NCBI GenBank assembly: GCA_050486205.1
Contig: JBJHCW010000005.1
Span: 124,001 to 188,000, forward strand
Direction: 5' to 3'
DNA from: PWQG01 sp050486205
GTDB lineage: Bacteria; Pseudomonadota; Gammaproteobacteria; Pseudomonadales; Pseudohongiellaceae
Length of the DNA: 64,000 nucleotides
Made by a program: the position numbers and the translations under genes. Position 1 is the first letter of the stretch; each line of letters opens with the position of its first letter. Shown in pieces: positions 41,485 through 49,622 of the stretch. The notes under the pieces are model-generated. The model had not been told where the DNA came from, did not search any database, and saw nothing but the letters and a program-made list of their open reading frames with translations.

Positions 41485-42839
41485 TATGCCTCCTGCAGCT
41501 GCTGCTGCCATTGTCGTACATTCTGCTGCAGCATGGCGGTGTTGATGTTGACCAGCTGCCCGTCTCTCAATACGGCTCTGCCGCCCACCCAGACGTGTGA
41601 GACCTGATTGGCCTGAGTGCTGTATACGAGATGGGAGACCGGATCATACAGTGGCATGCTGTTGAGTGTACCCATGTGGACCGCCGTGATGTCAGCCAGC
41701 TTGCCGGTTTCCAGTGTACCTATATCGCCGTCCATGCCCATGGCCCTTGCGCCGTTGAGCGTTGCCATCTGCAGAGCCTTGTAGGCGGGCAGTGCGGATG
41801 CGTTGCCGGATACGCCTTTGGTCAGCAAGGCAGCGGTCTGTAACTCGGCAAACATGTCCAGGTCATTGTTGCTGGCCGCTCCGTCGGTACCCAGTGCCAC
41901 GTTGACCCCGGCCTGTTGCAGCTTGTGTACCGCGCAGAAGCCGCTGGCCAGCTTGAGGTTGGAATGTGGACAATGCACCACGTGGGTGCCGGTTTCCGCC
42001 AGCAGGGCAATTTCCTCATCAATAAGCTGTGTGGCATGCACGGCAAGCAGGCGCGGGCCGAGCAGGCCAAGATCATGCAGCCGGGCAATCGGTCGCCGCC
42101 CCGTTGCCATCAGCGCGTCATTGATCTCCTGTGCGGTTTCGTGCACATGCATATGAATCGGTATGTCGAGCTCTTCGGCCAGTGTTGTCAGGCGCTGCAG
42201 CGGCTGATCAGCAACTGTGTAGGGGGCATGTGGGCCAAAGGCCACTTTCACCAGCTGACTGTTGCGGTATTCATCGTGCAGGCGGATGGTCTTGCTGATG
42301 TAGTCGTCCGGACCCTGACCCCATGCAGTTGGGAAATCGAGCACCGGTGCGGCCAGTTGACAGCGGATGCCGGATTGCACGGCGCTTCGGGCGACCACGT
42401 CCGGGAAAAAATACATGTCTGCGAAACAGGTGGTACCGCCGCGCAACATTTCGGCGATGGCCAGTTGGGTGCCATGCTGAACAAACGACTCACTGACCCA
42501 TCGGCTTTCCAGTGGCCAGATGTGATCCTGCAGCCAGGTCTGCAGCGGCAGATCGTCGGCGATGCCACGCAGCAGTGTCATGCCGGCATGGCCGTGGGCA
42601 TTGACCAGTCCCGGAATCAGTACATGGTCATCCAGTGAAACAGCCTGCTCAGCGGTGTACCACTGTGTGGCCTGCTGCTGGGGCAGAATGGCCAGAATGC
42701 GCCCCTTGTCCACAACCAGGCAGTGGTGTTCCAGCACACTGCCATCGTCGGTAGCCGGGATCACCCAGCGGGCGCTGATCAGGCTGTCTACCGATTGTCT
42801 GCTGTTTTCTGCCGCCATTGAGGTTTCACTTCTTTTCAT
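41484..42839 (-). CDS. mtaD: 5-methylthioadenosine/S-adenosylhomocysteine deaminase
   Basis: 451 residues. It belongs to the amidohydrolase superfamily (TRZ/ATZ type): metal motif LVNAHGHAGMTLLRG, then PHAPYTVAD, then MHVHETAQEI, and VHCPHSNLKLASG with the GTDGAASNNDLDM aspartate. The next in-frame ATG (42818) is an alternative start. It deaminates methylthioadenosine to methylthioinosine, which the phosphorylase at 31618-32379 would then use. The gene diverges from gyrA and heads the mtaD-ubiG-mupP-yciK operon, as in Pseudomonas. Confidence 0.93.
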   Translation of the reverse strand: MKRSETSMAAENSRQSVDSLISARWVIPATDDGSVLEHHCLVVDKGRILAILPQQQATQWYTAEQAVSLDDHVLIPGLVNAHGHAGMTLLRGIADDLPLQTWLQDHIWPLESRWVSESFVQHGTQLAIAEMLRGGTTCFADMYFFPDVVARSAVQSGIRCQLAAPVLDFPTAWGQGPDDYISKTIRLHDEYRNSQLVKVAFGPHAPYTVADQPLQRLTTLAEELDIPIHMHVHETAQEINDALMATGRRPIARLHDLGLLGPRLLAVHATQLIDEEIALLAETGTHVVHCPHSNLKLASGFCAVHKLQQAGVNVALGTDGAASNNDLDMFAELQTAALLTKGVSGNASALPAYKALQMATLNGARAMGMDGDIGTLETGKLADITAVHMGTLNSMPLYDPVSHLVYSTQANQVSHVWVGGRAVLRDGQLVNINTAMLQQNVRQWQQQLQEA

Positions 42840-42893
42840 GGGTGAATTGGGTCGATTATGGGCCGCGATTATAACGAAATCGCAGGATCTTTG

Positions 42894-42902
42894 TGCTAAA
42901 AT
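42894..42902 (+). promoter_or_regulatory. Extended -10 promoter element of gyrA
   Basis: TGCTAAAAT is an extended -10 (TGn plus a five-of-six hexamer). No strong -35 is seen 17 bases upstream. The leader to gyrA is about 95 bases and includes the tandem repeat at 42931-42982. Confidence 0.55.
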
Positions 42903-42930
42903 CAGGCGTTTTTGTCAGTAGGGATTTTTG

Positions 42931-42982
42931 CTCCGGCAGTTAACTCCGGAACCTGGCTCCGGTACCTGGCTCTGGAACCCCC
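42931..42982 (+). repeat. Four 13-bp tandem repeats in the gyrA leader
   Basis: Units start at 42931, 42944, 42957 and 42970. The two middle units are CTCCGGAACCTGG and CTCCGGTACCTGG, the last begins CTCTGGAACC, and the first shares only CTCCGG. The array ends 21 bases before the gyrA ATG. It contains several GGTACC- and CCGG-type self-complementary cores and could fold in the leader mRNA. Confidence 0.75.
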
Positions 42983-43003
42983 ACACAAGGATCTGATTGA
43001 ACT

Positions 43004-45577
43004 ATGGCTGAACCAACCAAGCAGGTAATGCCCGTATCGCTGGAAAGCGAGATGCGTGAATCGTATCTGGCCTACGCAATGAGCGTCATTGTTGGCAGAG
43101 CGCTGCCGGATGTCCGTGATGGCCTCAAGCCGGTGCATCGTCGTGTGCTGTTTGCGATGAATGTGCTGTCAAACGACTGGAACAAACCCTACAAGAAATC
43201 AGCCCGTGTTGTTGGTGATGTGATCGGTAAGTACCATCCACACGGCGACTCGGCTGTGTACGACACGATTGTCCGGATGGCCCAGGATTTCTCCCTGCGT
43301 TATCCGCTGGTTGATGGCCAGGGCAACTTCGGCTCCATTGACGGTGATGCCGCTGCCGCCATGCGTTACACCGAAATCCGTATGGCAAAGATTGCCCACG
43401 ATCTGATGGCCGATCTGGACAAGGAGACCGTCGACTTTTCGGATAACTATGACGGCACGGAAAGCATTCCGGATGTGTTTCCTACCCAGATTCCCAACTT
43501 GCTGGTCAATGGTTCCTCGGGCATTGCCGTGGGCATGGCGACCAATATTCCGCCGCACAACCTGACCGAAGTGGTCAACGGATCACTGGCCCTGCTGGAT
43601 GATGAGACTATTTCCATTGACGATCTGATGGAGCATATCAGTGGGCCGGATTTCCCGACTGCAGCCATCATCAATGGTCGCGCTGGCATTGTCGAGGCCT
43701 ACAAAACCGGTCGTGGCCGGATCTATCTGCGCTCGCGTGCCGAGGTGATCAGCAACGAAAAAACCGGCAAGGACACCATTATTGTCAGCGAAATTCCTTA
43801 CCAGTTGAACAAGGCGCGTCTGATCGAGCGTATTGCCGAGTTGGTCAAGGAGAAGAAAATTGAAGGCATCACCGAGCTAAGGGACGAGTCGGACAAGGAT
43901 GGATTGCGAATCGTCATTGAACTGCGCCGTGGTGAGTCCGGTGAAGTGGTACTCAACAACCTGTATGCCCAGACCCAGATGCAGACCGTGTTTGGCATCA
44001 ATATGGTGGCGCTGGTGGACGGGCAGCCACGCCTGCTGAATCTCAAGGAAATCCTGGAAGCCTTCCTGCGGCACCGTCGCGAGGTGGTGACACGGCGCAC
44101 CATGTTCCTGCTGCGCAAGGCGCGCGAGAAAGGCCACATTCTGGAAGGTCTGGCTGTTGCGCTGGCCAATATTGATGCGGTCATCGAGCTGATCAAGACG
44201 TCGCCCAGCTCTGCCGAGGCCAAGGAAAAGTTGCTTGCCCGCTCCTGGAAATCCGAAAGTGTACTGGCCATGCTTGGCGAAACCGGGGCCGATGCCTGTC
44301 GCCCTGAGGAGCTGCCGGAAGCCTACGGTCTGAAAGGCAGTGACTACTATCTGTCACCGGCCCAGGCGCAGGCGATTCTGGATCTGCGTCTGCACCGCCT
44401 GACCGGGCTGGAACATGAAAAGCTGATCAATGACTACAAGGATCTCTTGTTGCAGATCGCCGACTACCTGGAGATTCTGGGTAGCGAACAGCGGCTGTTT
44501 TCTGTGATTCGTGAAGAACTTGAACAGGTGCGCAGCAGTTATGGTGATGAGCGTCGTACCGAGATTGTCGGTTCCCAGCTGGACCTGAACACTGAAGATC
44601 TCATAGCCCAGGAAGAGCGCGTGGTGACCATTTCCCGCGGCGGTTACGCCAAGACCCAGGCACTGTCCGACTACCAGGCGCAGCGCCGTGGGGGTAAGGG
44701 CAAGGCTGCGGCAACCGTCAAGGACGAGGATGCGGTCCAGCACCTGCTGGTTGCCAACAGCCACGACACGCTGTTGTGTTTCAGCAGTGCCGGCAAGGTG
44801 TATTGGCTGCGGGTGTTCAATATTCCGCTGGCAGCCCGTACCTCACGGGGTAAACCCATTGTCAATCTGCTGCCTCTGGAAGAGGGGGAGTGGATCACCA
44901 GTCTGTTGCCCATCCGTGAATACACCGAAGGGTATTTTGTCATCATGGCCACTGCCAACGGCACGGTCAAGAAAACGCCGCTGGAGAGCTTTTCACGCCA
45001 GCGCAGCGTAGGTCTGAGAGCCATCGAACTGGATGAAGGTGATCGTCTGGTGCGCACGGCCCTGACTGATGGTGAGCAGGATGTGATGCTCTTCAGCAGC
45101 AGTGGCAAGGTCATCCGTTTCCGCGAAACTGATGTGCGAGCAATGGGCCGGACTGCCCGTGGCGTGCGTGGTATCAGATTGGCGGCGGATCAGGAAATGA
45201 TTTCCATGATCATCCCGCAGCCCGATGGTCAGGTGTTGACCGTCAGTGAGAACGGTTACGGCAAGCGCACCGACATTACAGAGTTTCCGACCTATGGCCG
45301 CGGCGGTCAGGGTGTGATTGGCATGCAGACCAGTGAGCGCAATGGTGCCCTGGTCGGTGCAGTACAGGTGGCAGACGGATACGAAATCATGCTGATCTCC
45401 GACCGCGGTACTTTGGTGCGAACCCGAGTCGACGAGGTGTCTGTGCTCAGCCGCAATACACAGGGGGTTCGCCTGATTTCCCTGAAGTCCGATGAGCGCC
45501 TTGTCGGGCTTGCCGAGGTGACAGAGCCAGAGGACGAAGAAATCAGCGACAGCAATGCCGGCACAGCCGATGACTGA
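43004..45577 (+). CDS. gyrA: DNA gyrase subunit A
   Basis: 857 residues. The catalytic tyrosine is Tyr122 in AAMRYTEIRM. The quinolone-resistance region has the wild-type residues Ser83 and Asp87 (GDSAVYDTIV). The GyrA box QRRGGKG is present at about 560, confirming gyrase rather than topoisomerase IV. Six beta-pinwheel blades follow, and the acidic C-terminus ends EPEDEEISDSNAGTADD. It introduces negative supercoils with GyrB. Its last eight bases overlap the pheA start. Confidence 0.98.
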   Translation: MAEPTKQVMPVSLESEMRESYLAYAMSVIVGRALPDVRDGLKPVHRRVLFAMNVLSNDWNKPYKKSARVVGDVIGKYHPHGDSAVYDTIVRMAQDFSLRYPLVDGQGNFGSIDGDAAAAMRYTEIRMAKIAHDLMADLDKETVDFSDNYDGTESIPDVFPTQIPNLLVNGSSGIAVGMATNIPPHNLTEVVNGSLALLDDETISIDDLMEHISGPDFPTAAIINGRAGIVEAYKTGRGRIYLRSRAEVISNEKTGKDTIIVSEIPYQLNKARLIERIAELVKEKKIEGITELRDESDKDGLRIVIELRRGESGEVVLNNLYAQTQMQTVFGINMVALVDGQPRLLNLKEILEAFLRHRREVVTRRTMFLLRKAREKGHILEGLAVALANIDAVIELIKTSPSSAEAKEKLLARSWKSESVLAMLGETGADACRPEELPEAYGLKGSDYYLSPAQAQAILDLRLHRLTGLEHEKLINDYKDLLLQIADYLEILGSEQRLFSVIREELEQVRSSYGDERRTEIVGSQLDLNTEDLIAQEERVVTISRGGYAKTQALSDYQAQRRGGKGKAAATVKDEDAVQHLLVANSHDTLLCFSSAGKVYWLRVFNIPLAARTSRGKPIVNLLPLEEGEWITSLLPIREYTEGYFVIMATANGTVKKTPLESFSRQRSVGLRAIELDEGDRLVRTALTDGEQDVMLFSSSGKVIRFRETDVRAMGRTARGVRGIRLAADQEMISMIIPQPDGQVLTVSENGYGKRTDITEFPTYGRGGQGVIGMQTSERNGALVGAVQVADGYEIMLISDRGTLVRTRVDEVSVLSRNTQGVRLISLKSDERLVGLAEVTEPEDEEISDSNAGTADD

Positions 45578-46427
45578 CCAGAACATCAGCGTAGCGTTTC
45601 TGGGGCCGGAAGGCACATTTTCGGAAGCAGCGGCGCGACTTCACTTCGGTGACGCGGTCAGCAGGTTGCAGGCAACGCCGGGCATCGATGATGTGTTTCT
45701 GGCCGTAGAGGCCGGTGAAGTCAGCCATGGCGTTGTGCCGGTGGAAAACTCCACTGAAGGCGCGGTCACCATCACGCAGGAATGTCTGATCGACACCAGT
45801 CTGCAGATCAGCGCCGAAATCTATGTGCCGATTGTGCATCATCTGATGGTGGCCAAAGACTCACCGGTCATTGAAGAGCCAACTGCGTTGAAGCGTATCG
45901 TTTCTCATCGCCAGTCCCTGGCGCAGTGCCGGCACTGGCTGCGCAAGCGGTTTCCCGGTGTGCAGCAACACACGGTCAGCAGCAACGCCGAGGCTGCCCG
46001 AATTGCTGCCAGTGAGCCCGAAACCGCCGCCATTGCCGGTCAGCAGGCGGCAGATCGGTACGCATTGCACGTGTTGCACCGTGAAATCCAGGACCGCAGC
46101 AACAACACCACGCGGTTTCTGGTGTTGTCCCGCGAGGCGGCAGCGCCAGCGCAGCGCAATAAAACATCCATACTGGTCTATACAGAGAACCGGCCGGGTT
46201 CTTTGTTGCGTGTGTTGATGCCTTTTGATCGTCATCAGGTCAGCCTTACAAAAATTGAAACCCGCCCGGCACGTGACGGTATCTGGGCCTATGTGTTTTT
46301 TATCGATTTTGAGGGTCATATGCAGGACGCGGCGGTGCAGGCAGTATTTGCTGAACTTGAAGCGTGCACGGTCGAGATCCGTCAGTTGGGGTCCTATCCC
46401 ATGGCCGAGTCAACGGGTGAGACATGA
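45570..46427 (+). CDS. pheA: Prephenate dehydratase (monofunctional, with ACT domain)
   Basis: 285 residues from ATG 45570, which overlaps the gyrA stop by eight bases. It opens at once with the dehydratase domain (VAFLGPEGTFSEAAARLHFG), then GVVPVENSTEGAV and NNTTRFLVLS, and ends with a phenylalanine-binding ACT domain (ILVYTENRPGSLLRVLMPF, LTKIETRPARDGIWAYVFFID). The N-terminal chorismate mutase domain of about 90 residues, usual in gammaproteobacterial PheA, is absent. A separate chorismate mutase must exist elsewhere. serC and hisC, which flank pheA in Pseudomonas, are also absent. Confidence 0.95.
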   Translation: MTDQNISVAFLGPEGTFSEAAARLHFGDAVSRLQATPGIDDVFLAVEAGEVSHGVVPVENSTEGAVTITQECLIDTSLQISAEIYVPIVHHLMVAKDSPVIEEPTALKRIVSHRQSLAQCRHWLRKRFPGVQQHTVSSNAEAARIAASEPETAAIAGQQAADRYALHVLHREIQDRSNNTTRFLVLSREAAAPAQRNKTSILVYTENRPGSLLRVLMPFDRHQVSLTKIETRPARDGIWAYVFFIDFEGHMQDAAVQAVFAELEACTVEIRQLGSYPMAESTGET

Positions 46428-48727
46428 CTGATTTGCTGAAAGGCAAAACGGTGTTGGTTGTCGGTCTGGGCCTGATCGGAGGCTCGGTTGCCCGCGCCTT
46501 GCGCCTGGCTGACACTGATACAAGAATCCTGGCTGTTGGTCGTGATCCGCAGCCACTGATGGCAGCCTGTGAAGAGGGCGCCGTGGATGAGTGGTCCACG
46601 GACCTGTCTGATATGGCACCCCGGGCCGATATTGTCATGATTGCTGTGCCTACCCTGTCGGTTTCAGCTGTTCTGGAACAGCTGGCTTCGCATCTGCGAC
46701 CTGATGCCATCATCACGGATGCCTCAAGTGTGAAGGGAGTGATTGTTGCCCAGGCGAGGGAAATTCTGGGCGAGTCGGTATCACGTTTTGTACCTGGCCA
46801 TCCAATTGCCGGTTCCGAAAAAAGTGGATATTTTGCTGCCCGTGCCGATCTGTTCACGGGGCGCAAGGTCATCCTGACGCCAGTGGAAGAAACAGACAGT
46901 CTTGCCCTGCGCACGGTGGCGCGGCTCTGGCATGCTACCGGCGCTGATGTGCACGGCATGAGTGTTGCGCGTCACGATGCTGTGCTGGCGGCAACCAGCC
47001 ACCTGCCGCATCTGCTGGCCTACACACTGGTCAATTCGCTGGTGCAGTCCTCTGCCGGGCGCAGTGGCACAGAGCCGGGCGTGGCCGCAGACACCGGAGG
47101 CCAGTCCGCCGGTCAGGAGCGCCTGCAGCAGATATTCGATTATGCGGCCGGCGGATTTGCCGGTTTTACGCGTATTGCATCCAGTGACCCGGTGATGTGG
47201 CGTGACATATTCCTGTCCAACGCCGATGCCACCGTAGCTGTGCTGGATGACTATATTGCAGATCTACAGATCATGCGCAAACGTGTACTGGAACGTGACG
47301 GGGATGCCATGCAGCATGCATTCACGCGCGCCCGACGTACACGCAATCAGTTCATTACACGTTTTAATGCAGGAAAGTCGATGAGCAAGCAAAGCAGTGA
47401 GGGCCAGGAACAGGCCGCCATCCGTTACACCGCCGGTCCCGGTGGCGCCGTGAGTGGTGACATTCGTGTGCCAGGCGACAAGTCCATTTCACATCGATCG
47501 ATCATGTTCGGTGCCCTGGCCGAAGGGGTCACTGAAATCAGCGGCTTTCTCGAAGGTGAAGATGCCCTGCATACCCTGCAGGCGTTTCGGGATATGGGTG
47601 TGATCATTGTTGGTCCGGAAAACGGCCGGGTGACGGTCCACGGAGTTGGTATGCACGGTTTGTGTGCGCCTCAGGGGCCGCTGTATCTGGGAAATTCCGG
47701 CACCGCCATGCGATTGCTCTGCGGGCTTCTGGCAGCCCAGGATTTTGACAGCGAGCTGCACGGGGACGCTTCCCTTACCCAGAGGCCGATGAACCGGGTT
47801 GCCAGGCCACTGGCCGGGATGGGTGCAAAAATCGAAACAGCCGAGGGTGGGCGTCCGCCGCTGCGTATAGCCGGCGCAAAACTGTCCGCAATCGATTATC
47901 TGATGCCTGTTGCCAGTGCCCAGGTCAAGTCCTGCCTGCTGCTGGCAGGACTTTATGCCGATGGTGTCACTTCGGTGACCGAGCCGGCACCGTGCCGGGA
48001 CCATACCGAGCGCATGCTGGAGGGCTTTGGTTGCAAGCTGGTTCGCAGCAATGGCGGGGCAACCGTTTCCGTGCGCGGTGGGCAGCGCCTGAAGGCTGCC
48101 AATATTGATGTGCCCTCGGATATATCCTCTGCGGCGTTTTTCATGGTGGCTGCGGCCATTACGCCAGGTGCGGACCTGATGCTGCGTCATGTCGGCGTCA
48201 ATCCCACCCGCGTGGGCATCATCAACCTGCTGCGTGACATGGGCGCCAATATCCAGATGGAGAACGAGCGTGAAGTGGGTGGTGAGCCGGTGGCGGACAT
48301 CCGTGTCCAATATTCTGCGCTGAAGGGTATCACGGTGCCGGAAAGCCAGATTCCGCTGGCAATTGATGAGTTTCCGGTATTGTTTGTTGCCGCCGCCTGC
48401 GCCCAGGGCGACACCGTGTTGCGAGGAGCTGAGGAGCTTCGGGTAAAGGAAACCGATCGTATCCAGTTCATGGCGGATGGCCTGACCCGACTGGGCATTG
48501 ATCTGGAAACCTGGGACGACGGCATACGTATTACCGGTGGACAGTTGCAGGAAGGTGAGGTCGACAGTGGCGGCGATCACCGCATCGCCATGGCTTTCGC
48601 AGTGGCCTCCCTGCGAAGCGCTGGTCCGGTGCGCATTCTGGATTGTGCCAATGTGGCAACATCCTTTCCCGGTTTTGTGTCCCTGGCCCGCGAGGTTGGC
48701 TTTCAGCTGGTGCAGGAGGAGTACTGA
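46424..48727 (+). CDS. Fused prephenate dehydrogenase / EPSP synthase (TyrA-AroA)
   Basis: 767 residues. Residues 1-295 are TyrA: VLVVGLGLIGGSVARALR, DASSVKG, PGHPIAGSEKSGY and SHLPHLLAYTL. From about 320 the AroA half follows: RVPGDKSISHRSIMFGALAEG, LGNSGTAMRLLCGLLA, DGDASLTQRPMNR-like GDASLTQRPM and KETDRI, all needed for shikimate-3-phosphate and PEP binding. The first half oxidises prephenate to hydroxyphenylpyruvate for tyrosine; the second makes EPSP for chorismate. An in-frame ATG at 47381 (residue 320) has AGGAAA five bases before it and could start a separate AroA. It overlaps pheA by four bases. Confidence 0.95.
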   Translation: MTDLLKGKTVLVVGLGLIGGSVARALRLADTDTRILAVGRDPQPLMAACEEGAVDEWSTDLSDMAPRADIVMIAVPTLSVSAVLEQLASHLRPDAIITDASSVKGVIVAQAREILGESVSRFVPGHPIAGSEKSGYFAARADLFTGRKVILTPVEETDSLALRTVARLWHATGADVHGMSVARHDAVLAATSHLPHLLAYTLVNSLVQSSAGRSGTEPGVAADTGGQSAGQERLQQIFDYAAGGFAGFTRIASSDPVMWRDIFLSNADATVAVLDDYIADLQIMRKRVLERDGDAMQHAFTRARRTRNQFITRFNAGKSMSKQSSEGQEQAAIRYTAGPGGAVSGDIRVPGDKSISHRSIMFGALAEGVTEISGFLEGEDALHTLQAFRDMGVIIVGPENGRVTVHGVGMHGLCAPQGPLYLGNSGTAMRLLCGLLAAQDFDSELHGDASLTQRPMNRVARPLAGMGAKIETAEGGRPPLRIAGAKLSAIDYLMPVASAQVKSCLLLAGLYADGVTSVTEPAPCRDHTERMLEGFGCKLVRSNGGATVSVRGGQRLKAANIDVPSDISSAAFFMVAAAITPGADLMLRHVGVNPTRVGIINLLRDMGANIQMENEREVGGEPVADIRVQYSALKGITVPESQIPLAIDEFPVLFVAAACAQGDTVLRGAEELRVKETDRIQFMADGLTRLGIDLETWDDGIRITGGQLQEGEVDSGGDHRIAMAFAVASLRSAGPVRILDCANVATSFPGFVSLAREVGFQLVQEEY

Positions 48728-48730
48728 GCC

Positions 48731-49396
48731 GTGTCTGTTCCGGTATTGACCATAGATGGCCCCGGCGGCGCCGGCAAAGGGACGGTCAGCACGCTGGTGG
48801 CGCGCCGGCTCGGTTGGCACTATCTGGACAGCGGCGCACTCTACCGCGTGCTCGCAGTTGCGGCGCTGCGCCGGCAGGTGGCACTGGATGACGAAGATGC
48901 GGTGTCGGCGCTGGCTGGCCGGATTGATATCCATTTTGATACCGATGGCGCGGTGTGGCTGGACGGTGAGGATGTCTCGGAAGTGATTCGTACAGAGCGG
49001 TGTGGGGAGGCTGCTTCACGGGTAGCCGGACACAATACGGTGCGACAGGCATTGTTGAGGTTGCAGCACGATTTCAGGCGCGAGCCCGGGCTGGTTGCCG
49101 ATGGGCGTGATATGGGCACTGTTGTGTTCCCGGATGCCGGCCACAAGGTCTTTTTGACCGCCAGTGCCGAGGAGCGTGCAAAACGGCGATATAAGCAGTT
49201 GATAGACAAAGGGAATAGTGTTAATCTTGCCGATCTTTTGGCAGACATCCGCGCGCGCGATGAACGGGACAGCTCCCGGGCGATCTCGCCCCTGGTGCCG
49301 GCTGATGATGCAGTAGTTGTGGATACCACCGATCTTGGCATTGACCAGGTGGTGGAAAAGATTGTGGCGTTGCTGGGTTGTGATGGTGACAACTGA
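48731..49396 (+). CDS. cmk: Cytidylate kinase
   Basis: 221 residues starting with GTG 48731. The P-loop is TIDGPGGAGKGTVS, the CMP-binding segment LDSGALYRVLA, then DGRDMGTVVFPDA and the lid YKQLIDKGNSV...RDERDSSRAISPL. It phosphorylates CMP and dCMP. The start lies three bases after the tyrA/aroA stop. The cmk-rpsA order is conserved. Confidence 0.96.
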   Translation: MSVPVLTIDGPGGAGKGTVSTLVARRLGWHYLDSGALYRVLAVAALRRQVALDDEDAVSALAGRIDIHFDTDGAVWLDGEDVSEVIRTERCGEAASRVAGHNTVRQALLRLQHDFRREPGLVADGRDMGTVVFPDAGHKVFLTASAEERAKRRYKQLIDKGNSVNLADLLADIRARDERDSSRAISPLVPADDAVVVDTTDLGIDQVVEKIVALLGCDGDN

Positions 49397-49450
49397 GCAG
49401 CGCTTTTGGTCGTTATTCCACAACAGTGTGACGCGATAGTTTGAAGAATG

Positions 49451-49485
49451 CCCGCCCGGAGATACCGGCCCAGGTCCCGGACGGG
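49451..49485 (+). promoter_or_regulatory. GC-rich hairpin in the cmk-rpsA interval
   Basis: CCCGCCCGG (49451-49459) pairs with CCGGACGGG (49477-49485) with one mismatch. A second short hairpin, CATGCcggaGCATG (49505-49518), follows. No U-tract is present. These may be part of the structured rpsA leader rather than a terminator; ribosomal protein S1 regulates its own translation in E. coli. Confidence 0.4.
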
Positions 49486-49622
49486 AGTGACTAACAGGCC
49501 CATGCATGCCGGAGCATGGTTGAATCAGGTTGTGCGCTCTCTCTCAGTACCCTTCCTCAGACTTAGGTTGACCGAACAGGGCCTGCGGGTACGCATGACA
49601 CAGTAAATTTACAGGATCACAC

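Noticed and set aside
47489..48934. 481-residue minus-strand frame antisense to the AroA half
   Set aside because: No domain match, and the plus strand encodes an unmistakable EPSP synthase.
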